Source: Anomaloglossus baeobatrachus
Taxonomy: Eukaryota > Chordata > Amphibia > Anura > Aromobatidae
Direction of reading: 5' to 3'
DNA: 64,000 bases
Assembly: GCF_048569485.1 (NCBI RefSeq)
Contig: NW_027445250.1
Location: 499,907 to 563,906, forward strand
Of this stretch, positions 18,801-30,800 are shown one piece after another. The stretch's first letter is position 1, and each line of letters starts with the position of its first letter. A program made the translations under genes and the position numbers. A model generated the notes under the pieces. It made no database searches and was not told the DNA's origin. It was given only the letters and a program-made list of their open reading frames with translations.

Positions 18801-21800
18801 ACTGCCCTGTACACCCCTATATGTGTGTATATACTGCCCTGTACACCCCTATATGTGTGTATATACTGCCCTGTACACCCCTATATGTGTATATACTGCC
18901 CTGTACACCCCTATATGTGTGTATATACTGCCCTGTACACCCCTATATGTGTATATACTGCCCTGTACACCCCTATATGTGTATATTCTTCCCTGTACAC
19001 CCCTATATGTGTATATACTGCCCTGTACACCCCTATATGTGTATATACTGCCCTGTACACCCCTATATGTGTGTATATACTGCCCTGTACACCCCTATAT
19101 GTGTATATTCTTCCCTGTACACCCCTATATGTGTATATACTGCCCTGTACACCCCTATATGTGTATATACTGCCCTGTACACCCCTATATGTGTATATAC
19201 TGCCCTGTACACCCCTATATGTGTATATACTGCCCTGTACACCCCTATATGTGTATATAGTGCCCTGTACACCCCTATATGTGTATATACTGCCCTGTAC
19301 ACCCCTATATGTGTATATACCGCCCTGTACACCCCTATATGTGTATATACCGCCCTGTACACCCCTATATGTGTATATACTGCCCTGTACACCCCTATAT
19401 GTGTATATACTGCCCTGTACACCCCTATATGTGTATATACTGCCCTGTACACCCCTATATGTGTATATACCGCCCTGTACACCCCTATATGTGTATATAC
19501 CGCCCTGTACACCCATATATGTGTATATACCGCCCTGTACACCCCTATATGTGTATATACTGCCCTGTACACCCCTATATGTGTATATACTTTCCTGTGC
19601 ACCCTGTGTAGGGTATTTCCACTTCTACACCGTCCTGTACCCCTATATTACACCCCCCCTCGTGTGTCTCCTCTTGTGCCACCCCCTTATCCTCTCCTCT
19701 ATCCCCCCCTGTCGCCTCCTTTCTGCAGCTCGCCCCTTGGTTATATTGCCTCTATATTACCCCTCTATACCCCCCTGTATATGGGGTTTCTTGATTTTGC
19801 AGCCATGTTCTCTCCACACTCAAAGCCGAGACTGATATGTTTGAAAAGTTCTACAAGCGTCTGGACCCGAAGGAGCTGTCCCCGTGCGGCCCGCCCGACC
19901 CCGCTGCCTCCCCTCTGGACTTCAGCCAGGTACAGAATCTGCCCCTGTTCCCCTATAGTGGAGCTGATCCCTGCGGGGTCCCCCTGTGTGGTGGTGCAGT
20001 GCGGTGCCCCCTGCGGTGCCCCCTGTGTGGTGGTGCAATGCGGTGCCCCCTGCGGGGTCCCCCTGTGTGGTGCGGAGCGGTGCCCCCTGCGGGGTCCCCC
20101 TGTGTGGTGCAGTGCGGTGCCCCCTGCAGGGTCCCCCTGTGTGGTGCGGAGCGGTGCCCCCTGCGGGGTCCCCCTGTGTGGTGCGGAGCGGTGCCCCCTG
20201 CGGGGTCCCCCTGTGTGGTGCGGAGCGGTGCCCCCTGCGGGGTCCCCCTGTGTGGTGCGGAGCGGTGCCCCCTGCGGGGTCCCCCTGTGTGGTGCGGAGC
20301 GGTGCCCCCTGCGGGGTGCCCCCTGTGTGGTGGTGCGGATCGGTGCCCCCTGTGTGGTGGTGCAGATCGGTGCCCCCTGTGTGGTGGTGCAGATCGGTGC
20401 CCCCTGTGTGGTGGTGCAGATCGGTGCCCCCTGTGTGGTGGTGCGGAGCGGTGCCCCCTGTGTGGTGGTGCAGATCGGTGCCCCCTGTGTGGTGGTGCGG
20501 AGCGGTGCCCCCTGTGTGGTGGTGCGGAGCGGTGCCCCCTGTGTGGTGGTGCGGAGCGGTGCCCCCTGTGTGGTGGTGCGGAGCGGTGCCCCCTGTGTGG
20601 TGGTGCAGATCGGTGCCCCCTGTGTGGTGGTGCAGATCGGTGCCCCCTGTGTGGTGGTGCAGATCGGTGCCCCCTGTGTGGTGGTGCAGATCGGTGCCCC
20701 CTGTGTGGTGGTGCGGATCGGTGCCCCCTGTGTGGTGGTGCGGATCGGTGCCCCCTGTGTGGTGGTGCGGATCGGTGCCCCCTGTGTGGTGGTGCGGATC
20801 GGTGCCCCCTGTGTGGTGGTGCGGATCGGTGCCCCCTGTTTGGTGGTGCAGATCGGTGCCCCCTGTTTGGTGGTGCAGATCGGTGCCCCCTGTGTGGTGG
20901 TGCAGATCGGTGCCCCCTGTGTGGTGGTGCTGAGCGGTGCCCCCTGTGTGGTGGTGCTGAGCGGTGCCCCCTGTGTGGTGGTGCTGAGCGGTGCCCCCTG
21001 TGTGGTGGTGCGGAGCGGTGCCCCCTGTGTGGTGGTGCGGAGCGGTGCCCCCTGTGTGGTGGTGCGGAGCGGTGCCCCCTGTGTGGTGGTGCGGAGCGGT
21101 GCCCCCTGTGTGGTGGTGCTGAGCGGTGCCCCCTGTGTGGTGCGGAGCGGTGCCCCCTGTGTGGTGCGGAGCGGTGCCCCCTGTGTGGTGGTGCAGATCG
21201 GTGCCCCCTGTGTGGTGGTGCAGATCGGTGCCCCCTGTGTGGTGGTGCAGATCGGTGCCCCCTGTGTGGTGGTGCAGATCGGTGCCCCCTGTGTGGTGGT
21301 GCAGAGCGGTGCCCCCTGTGTGGTGGTGCAGATCGGTGCCCCCTGTGTGGTGCAGATCGGTGCCCCCTGTGTGGTGCAGAGCGGTGCCCCCTGTGTGGTG
21401 GTGCAGAGCGGTGCCCCCTGTGTGGTGGTGCAGAGCGGTGCCCCCTGTGTGGTGGTGCAGAGCGGTGCCCCCTGTGTGGTGGTGCAGAGCGGTGCCCCCT
21501 GTGTGGTGGTGCAGAGCGGTGCCCCCTGTGTGGTGGTGCAGATCGGTGCCCCCTGTGTGGTGGTGCAGATCGGTGCCCCCTGTGTGGTGCAGAGCGGTGC
21601 CCCCTGTGTGGTGGTGCAGAGCGGTGCCCCCTGTGTGGTGGTGCAGAGCGGTGCCCCCTGTGTGGTGGTGCAGAGCGGTGCCCCCTGTGTGGTGGTGCAG
21701 AGCGGTGCCCCCTGTGTGGTGGTGCAGATCGGTGCCCCCTGTGTGGTGGTGCAGATCGGTGCCCCCTGTGTGGTGGTGCAGATCGGTGCCCCCTGTGTGG

Positions 21801-24800
21801 TGGTGCAGAGCGGTGCCCCCTGTGTGGTGGTGCGGAGCGGTGCCCCCTGTGTGGTGGTGCGGAGCGGTGCCCCCTGTGTGGTGGTGCGGAGCGGTGCCCC
21901 CTGTGTGGTGGTGCGGAGCGGTGCCCCCTGTGTGGTGGTGCGGAGCGGTGCCCCCTGTGTGGTGGTGCGGAGCGGTGCCCCCTGTGTGGTGGTGCGGAGC
22001 GGTGCCCCCTGTGTGGTGGTGCGGAGCGGTGCCCCCTGTGTGGTGGTGCGGAGCGGTGCCCCTTGTGTGGTGGTGCGGAGCGGTGCCCCCTGTGTGGTGG
22101 TGCAGAGCGGTGCCCCTTGCAGGGTCTCCGTTGTGTGGTGCTGAGCGGTGCCCCCTCTACACCCCGTCTGTCGTCTGTAGATGCGCAGTCGTCGGCGCTC
22201 TAAGTCGCGCAGCACCATCTCTGACCGGCTGCTGAGCCTGAGTGTGGAGCAGAAGTGTGAGCTGGTGCAGCGGGAGCTGGAGGAGGCCAGGGAGGAGGCA
22301 CAGCGCCACACCCACAGCACGCAGCGCCTTCTACACAGCCATAAGGTGAGTGAGCGGAGACCGAGCGCTGCCCACATATCCTTCTCCAGCAGGGCTGTGT
22401 GTACCTACAGTATTATCTACCTGCCCGGCCCCCCCCTTGCCCGGCCCCCCCCTTGCCCGGTCCCCCCTTCCTTTGCCTGGCCCCCCTGCACAGCCCCCTG
22501 CCTGGCCCCCCTGCACAGCCCCCTGCCTGGCCCCCCTGCACAGCCCCCTGCCTGGCCCCCCTGCACAGCCCCCTGCCTGGCCCCCCTGCACAGCCCCCTG
22601 CCTGCCCCCCCTGCACAGCCCCCTGCCTGGCCCCCCTGCACAGCCCCCTGCCTGGCCCCCCTGCACAGCCCCCTGCCTGGCCCCCCTGCACAGCCCCCTG
22701 CCTGGCCCCCCTGCCTGGCCCCCCTGCCTGGCCCCCCTGCCTGGCCCCCCTGCCTGGCCCCCCTGCCTGGCCCCCCTGCCTGGCCCCCCTGCCCGGCCCC
22801 CCTGCACGGCACTCCCCCGCACGAGACCAACCATCACAGTCACATAACAATGATTGTTCTCAGTGAGAGACACAACATTATAATCTTGTAGTTGTGATAC
22901 CTTTTCATGGCAACAAAAATAAAATGATGTTACACAGCAGCTTCCAGACGTCTCCGGTCTCTTCCTCAGGCGAGGCGTGCCAAATATCCGAAGAAACACA
23001 AATATATACACACAGCAGAGGGATGGTATAATAAAAGGGCATTTACATAAACACTGAGCTTAGGGAGTGAATCCTTAATTAGCTTTGATTAGTGGTGTGA
23101 GTGTTTTATTGTCCCAATATCCATGTAGGATCAGAGGCCTGGTGCCCTTGTTAAGGTGAACTCTTAACCAGAGATCACTAGTTGCCTACTGCCTGGTCTA
23201 ATTGGTGTGGGTCGAGTGCATCCTTGAAAAATGAGATCAGACACAGTCGGATATTCATCTTTCCTCGACAGAAGTCAGCCCATGCTCTGCTTTATTACAA
23301 CTGAGCTTGCTCTGATATAACCTTGCAAAGGGGCATGTCCGGATGTGTTCATTGGTCAGTGGGTCGAACAATGTATTAGTCCATGAGCTGATTGGTAGGC
23401 GTCATTGTAGGCGGGTCTATGACATCATTGGATGGATCCATGGTGATGGTGATGGGAGGGACGTCATCTGGTGAATCCATGCTGGATGGTCTGGTCTGTA
23501 ATGTCATCTCATCTTTGGGTTGATCTTCTCTTATATGGTATCTTCTTACATCTGGACATTCCTTGCATTCCAGGCAAGGTGTGGAGAAACAGGCAATGGC
23601 AGCCACCTTTATATCTGTGTCATGTATATGATCTGAAACCTGAATTATGTAAGGCAAATCGACATATTTCCCACAATGCTCTATGTCCAGAGGTTAATTA
23701 AGTATTTCATTTTATGGCTCTCCTCAACACCCTTAGGGGTGCTTTACACGTTGCGACATCGCTAGCGATATATCGTCGGGGTCACATCGTTAGTGACGCA
23801 CATCCGGCGCCGGTAGCGACATCGCAGCGTGTAAATCCTAGGTACGACGATGAACGAGCGCAGAAGCGTACAATCTCGCTGATCTGTGTAACGTCGTTCA
23901 TTTTCATAATGTCGGTGTGACCGCAGGTACGATGTTGTTTGTCGCTCCTGCAGCTCCACACATCGCTGTGTGTGACACCGCAGGAACGACAAACATCTCC
24001 TTACCTGCGTCCCGACGCCAATGCGGAACAAAGGAGGTGGGCGGGATGTTATGTCACGCTCATCTCCGCCCCTCCGCTTCTATTGGGCGGCCAATTAGTG
24101 ATGTCACTGTGACGCGAAACACACCTCCCCCTTGAAGGAGGGATTGTTCGGCAGTCACAGTGACGTCGCCGAGCAGGTATGTGCATGTGAAGCTGCTGTA
24201 GCGATAATGTTCACTACGGCAGCAATCACCACATATCGCATGTGTGACGGGGGCGGGTGCTATCACGCTGGACATCGCTAGCAATTGCTAGCGATGTCGC
24301 AACGTGTAAAGCCCGCCTTAGTCTCTGGAGCAGAGTCCATGTAGGATAAGAGGTCTGGTGCCCTTAGTCTCTGGAGCAGACCTCTCAGATTTTGTAATGG
24401 GTCATAAATCCTCCTGACAGGTCGAGTCCTGTGTCTACAGAGTCACACATTGTAATGAATTTGTCTCCCAGACCCTTCCATGATTTTGTGATCTCAAGTT
24501 GCCTTTTAATATGACAACTTTCATGCGGTTTATGTTCTGTCCTGGAGCACAGAAATGTTTGGCCACAGGTAAATGAGGCTTTTTTTGCTCCAGGACACAA
24601 CATAAACCACATGAAAGTTGTCACATTAAAAGGTAACTTCAGATCACAAAATCATGGAAGGGTCTGGGAGACATTCATTACAATGTGTGACTCTGTGGAC
24701 ACAGGACTCAACCTGTCAGGAGGATTTATGACACACTACAAAATCTGAGGAGTCTGCTCCAGAGACAGTGAGGGCACCAGACCTCTGATCCTACATGGAT

Positions 24801-27800
24801 ACTGGGACAATACAACTCTCACACCACTAATCAAAGCTAATTAAGGATTGTCACAAACCACCGGGGGGGTCACTCAGAAATCCCCCGCGCTGGCTACCAG
24901 TACGTCACAATCGGGGGGGTAACAAGTGGGGGTCACCCCTCCTTCATACCTCCCGACCGACAGACAGAGCACGTGACGCGCTCTCTAGCGCCCCTCTTAT
25001 AGTCAGGCCAATTATGGAATTGCCCGACAATAAGCAAGGAGGCCGCTATACTACTTATGCCGATTATTGAAGGGTCCCCGGTGAGAGTAGGGTATATATT
25101 CCCCCGACCTCCGCGGGCGGAATATATAAAACCTCCCCGAATCTCACTGGCCTCCCCACAATAATCCTTGGCACACCTCGCTGCCACCAACCGATCCACG
25201 GTAACTATTAGCCGAACACACAGACGTGGGATTCAAGATCGAGATAACAGAACAGCCCAAGATTAATTATATAATTTAATCAGCCTAAAGCACACTAGAA
25301 ACTACAATATATACAATAGGGAATCTACAGAATATACATATGTCAGAGTACAGTTACAATCAAAGCATGGGTTACAAACAGGCATACACAGTTCCAGCAG
25401 TTACCTTGTTGCGTCTGGCCACAGGGGGGCGCTGTACCCAGGTTTCTAGGATCCTTCCCACAGATGTTTCCTACACGTGCCCCCAGCGAAAAGAACCCTG
25501 GAAAATGGCCGAAGTAGGGTTATCAACCTGGGCAAATCCAGGTCCCCTCCTACCTTAGTGACCTCAGAGGGAGCACTGCTCCACCCCTGGCTTGAGTTAT
25601 GGACAATCCACAACATGGAATATGGGCCATAACTTTGCCTGGGAGCGTCGTAGGCGGACGCCAATGCTCTCATTGTGACAGTTATGAATTTAGCTACAGA
25701 ACGAGGGGACTCATGACCTGTCTGCCAGTTCCCCATTGGCTGATATCACGCCTGGGGCATTTCCCAATGTCCTGCTCCCATAAAAAGGGTGTGCCGGCAT
25801 CGTCCGCATGCGGAGACACCATTTTTATGGTTGCCATATTTATCGGAAATATGGCTTGCGAGATATGAACCATTTTTTACTGGAGTCGTTCTGTCTGGCT
25901 ATTTCCATAGCCTTGCTAACTAGCTAGCAGCCCCCACTACAGGGTCACGGCAGGGAGTCATCCTGTGTCCATTGTCCCCAAGCCACCTAATTTCCATATC
26001 ACAGGACATGGCCATGGAGGTGTAAGTGGAACACTGAGAACAAGAAGGGAGGGGGCACTGCCAGGGAGTGATGAGGGATTATGACTGGAGTCATAATTCA
26101 TCTTCATATCCCGGGATTTGCCTCACACCTCCCCCCTTTTGAGGGCGCTAGGGGGCAGCACACTCCGGTGTTCCCCCGTGCGCCCGTCCGCGACCTCTCC
26201 TTGTCGGGACAGCCCGTCTGCGTTACCGTGGTCACGGCCCCTTTTGTGGCGAATGGTGAAGTTGTATTGCTGGAGCGCAAGGCTCCATCGCAACAATCGC
26301 CCATTCGTCCCAGAGACGGTGTGCAACCAGCTGAGGGGATTGTGGTCCGTCTCCACGATGAAGTGGCGCCCGTATAGATAGGGTTGCAGACGCTGCAGGG
26401 CCCACACTATGGCCAGGCACTCCTTCTCCATTGTGGAATAGGCCACTTCCCTTGGTAACAGCTTCCTGCTCAGGTACAAGACTGGGTGCTCTTGGCTCGC
26501 AGAGTCCACCTGGCTGAGCACCGCACCGAGGCCGAAGTCACTGGCGTCGGTCTGTACTACAAACGGCCGCGTGAAGTCGGCTGCCTGTAGCACGGGCGGG
26601 CTGGACAGGGCGTCCTTTAGGGCCCGGAAGGCTGTCTCGCAGTCCATTGTCCAATCGACTGCAGAGGGCAGCTTCTTCTTGGTGAGGTCCGTCAAGGGCT
26701 TTGCCAGGCTACTATAGCATGGAACAAACCTCCTATAGTACCCAGCGGTCCCCAAGAAGGACATCACCTGCTTCTTGGTCCTGGGGGTGGGCCAGGATGC
26801 GATGGCTTCCACTTTCTCAGGCTCGGGCTTCAGTGTTCTCCCACCTACCCGGTGACCGAGGTACTGGACCTCGCTCATGGCCAGCTGACACTTTCCCGGC
26901 TTGATGGTCAAACCTGCCCGGTGGATCCGCCTGAGCACCTGTGCTAGATGCTCTAGGTGGTCCTCCCAGGTGGGACTGAAGACGGCAATGTCATCCAGGT
27001 ACGCGGCCGCGTACCCTTCAAGTCCCTTGAGCAGGGTGTTGACCATCCGCTGGAAAGTGGCAGGGGCATTCCTCATCCCGAATGGCATCACCGTGGACTC
27101 GTACAGTCCAAATGGGGTAATAAAGGCAGAGCGTTCCCTGGCCTTGCGAGTCAGGGGGATCTGCCAATATCCCCGGCTCAGATCCATGATGGTCAGGTAC
27201 TGAGCCCCGGCCAACTGATCGAGCAGGTCATCGATGCGTGGCATTGGGTACGCATCGGCGACCGTGACCGCATTGAGCCCCCTGTAGTCCACGCAGAACC
27301 GAGTGGTTCGGTCCTTCTTAGGGACGAGGACTACAGGCGAGGCCCAAGCGCTGTTGGATGCCTGGATCACCCCCAGCTTCAGCATCTCGTCAATCTCCTG
27401 GCGCATGTGTTGCTGCACCTCCAGGGAGACCCGATATGCTGAACGCCGGATCGGGGGATGATCCCCAGTGTCCACGTGATGGACAGCCAAGTCAGTCCTT
27501 CCGGGCTGGTTGGTAAACAACCCCCGGAAGGGGTGTAGGGTGGCCCACAGCTGGGACCGTTGGTCTTCCAAGAGCTGGTGGCCAACCTCCACATCCTCAA
27601 TGGATCCGCCTGCCCTAACCTGGGCTAGCATATCCAAGAGGGTTTCCGCTTCTCCCTCCTCGGGCAGGTTGCACACGGGGAGCGCACATGCCTCCCGCTC
27701 ATGATGTGCCTTCATCATGTTCACATGGAAGGGCTTCCGCCTTCCACGGGCAGGGTCCAGGGTGACCAGGTACGTTACAGGGTTGAGCTGCTGGTACACG

Positions 27801-30800
27801 AGGTATGGGCCTTCCCAGGCTGCCTGAAGCTTGTCCTGTGGTACGGGGACCAGTACCCACACCTTTTGACCCACTTGGTAGGTCCTCTCACAAGCGTTCT
27901 GGTCGTACCAACGCTTCTGATCGGCCTGGGCTTGAGCCATATTGTCGTGTACCAGTTGCGTCAAGGCCTGCATTTTGTCCCGGAAGCGCATGACATACTC
28001 GATAACCGACACTCCAGGGGTGGCCAAATCCCCTTCCCAAGCCTCTTTCACCAGAGCCAGGGGGCCCCGCACACGTCGCCCGTACAGGAGCTCAAACGGT
28101 GAGAATCCTGTTGAGGCCTGTGGAACCTCCCGGTAAGCAAATAACAGGTGTGGGAGATACCGCTCCCAGTCACGCCCATGGGAGTCGACCAACATCTTAA
28201 GCATCTGCTTTAAGGTGCCATTGAACCGCTCGCACAGGCCATTAGTCTGTGGATGGTACGGGCTGGCCACCAGATGTCGCACCTGGACTTGCTTACAGAG
28301 GGCCTCCATCAGCTGGGACATGAATTGGGTCCCCCGGTCAGTGAGCATTTCCTGGGGAAAACCCACTCGGGAGAAAATCTCCAGCAATGCGGTGGCCACC
28401 TTGTCAGCCCGAATGGACGACAAGGCCACTGCTTCTGGGTACCGGGTGGCATAGTCCACTACCGTCAGTATGAAGCGTTTCCCGGAGCTGCTGGGGATGG
28501 CCAGCGGGCCGACCAGATCCACAGCCACCCTCCTGAAAGGCTCATCGATGATTGGCAGAGATACCAGTGGGGCTTTGGGGCGTGGCCCCGCCTTCCCCAC
28601 TCTCTGACAGGTTTCACACGAACGGCAGTAGGCAGCCACATCGGCCCCCATTTTTGGCCAGTAGAAATGCTGGTTTACCCTGGCCTTGGTCTTAGCGATC
28701 CCTAGGTGTCCGGCCATCGGAATCTCATGTGCGATCCGCAACAACTCCGTCCGGAACGGATAGGGTACCACCAACTGTCGGTCCCTGGGCCACGCCTCCG
28801 GTGAACCCTGCTGGACCGTGGCCCGGTACAGCCGTCCTTGGTCCCAGACCACTCGCTCCGGGTCCGAGTCCGAGGGAGGCTGTGCCGCCTGCTCCTTAAG
28901 AGCTTTCAGGCTGTCGTCAGCTTCTAACGCTGCCTGAAACCCCTGACTAGATGTGGCCAGAATCGACGAGACTGTCACATCTTCAGTCAGTACCCCGGGA
29001 CCTGTGTCCTGGCCTCCACCTGACTCGGCTGCCACTTGGTCAGAAGGGGAAGAGCTATCGGACCTCCGGGAGGCCCCTTGGCTTCCAGCACTCCCACTGC
29101 GGGTGACAGCGGCCACAGCCGCTGCGACCGTGGGTCGTGCCTGCTCCTCCTCCGTTCCTGACCAAGTCGCCGGTTCAGGCAGACCTACCTGGCTTCCTGA
29201 CACCCCGGTTGTGGGGGAACCATGCACCGAGATCTTACCTGGGAGCACTTCCGCTCCTGGACCGGCCCCAATCTCACCTGCCTGTTCCCCTCCTGCAGCA
29301 ACAGAACCCCGCTGTGAAATCTCTGGGGACCCCACATTTGCTGTGGTAGCCCCCACCCCACACACTGGTCCTCCCCCTGCAGCACCCTGCTCTCTGCTTA
29401 TCCCTGCAGAGGGCAACAGATCCCAGCTCACAGGCTGGTTACTTGTAGAGGCATTGTCACACCTTTCTCTGACCCCCTCCCCTCCTGTCACAGCTGCAGC
29501 TGCGTGTGTGTCTATGGTGTCTGTGCAAGCAGAAATATCAGAGTTCACTCCCTCCTCCCTTACATCATTCATAGATAACACATTAACATTGTCAGGAGTC
29601 ATGTCAGTACTGGCTGAAGGTTCAGCCCTTGGGGGGGGCCCAAACTGGGAGGTTATCTGCCCCAAATCTGTCCCAAGTAGCACGTTTGCAGGGATCCGAT
29701 CAGTTACCCCCACCTCCCTCACCCCTCGCCCTGCGCCCCAGTCCACATAAATGTCAGCAACAGGCAGCGCCGGGTCAATGCCTCCAATCCCGGAGACAGC
29801 GAGGGTTTTTCCAGGGATCAAGTCTTGGGGGGACACCATCTCAGGCCGCACCAGAGTCACCTCCGAGGCGCTGTCTCGCAGTCCTATGGTCACAGACCGG
29901 CCGACGGTGACAGGTTGGAAGCTGTCCAGGGACCTACCACCACCCCCACCCACACAATACACCTTGGGCGGCCCTTGGGACGGGGACGGAGCCGGGGCCT
30001 TGGGACGCTGAGGGCACATGGCCTTGAAGTGTCCAGGTAGGTTGCACTGGTGGCACCGTCTTGGTTCCGCCACGGGCCTGGAGAGGGGAGTTGAGGGGGA
30101 CACCCCCTGCAGTCTAGGGGCAGGTGGGGCAGTCGCAGAATTCATCTTACCCCCCCTCCAGGTGCTGCTGGTGGCCGCTCTCCTGGCCTCAGGGGCCCGG
30201 TTGTTGGTGTAGTCATCGGCAAGGGCAGCTGTAGCCGTGGACCCCTTTGGCTTCTGGTCTCGGATGAACTGGCGGAGATCCTCAGGGCAGTTCCACAAGA
30301 GTTGCTCCGTGATGAACAAGTCCAGGATCTCTGGTCCGGTGGAAAGCTGCAGGCCTTGGGTCCAGTGGTCGGCAGCTCGGGCAAGTGCCCGCCGGTGGTC
30401 AGCCCAGGAGTCCTTTGGTCCCTTCTGTAGGCTCCGGAACTTCTTGCGGTAGGACTCTGGAGTGAGGTTGTACTGTTGGATCAGGGCCCGCTTGATGGTG
30501 TCGTAGCCCTGATCTGCCTCAGCAGGCAAGTCCCCAAGGATATCCAGGGCCTTACCCCTTAAACGGGGGGTCAGGTATTTGGCCCACTGGTCCTTGTCCA
30601 GATGGTGCTGCAAGCAAGTCCGTTCAAAAGCAGTCAAGAAAGAGTCCAAGTCTCCATCCTTCTCCAGCACTGGGAAGTCCTCAACACGGACCTTTGGAAG
30701 TTTGGTGTCTCGAAGGTCACATGTGGCTGATAAGGGCCGGAGCTGAGCTAGCTGCAGCTGGTAGTCACGGTCTGCCTGTCGCTCTCGCTCTTCACGCGCT

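Noticed and set aside
16131-22144. Long proline- and cysteine-rich frames across introns 1 and 2
   Set aside because: They are translations of the minisatellites (YTGVYTPP, PCTPLYVYI, GADRCPLC types) and cross true exon 2 in the wrong frame.
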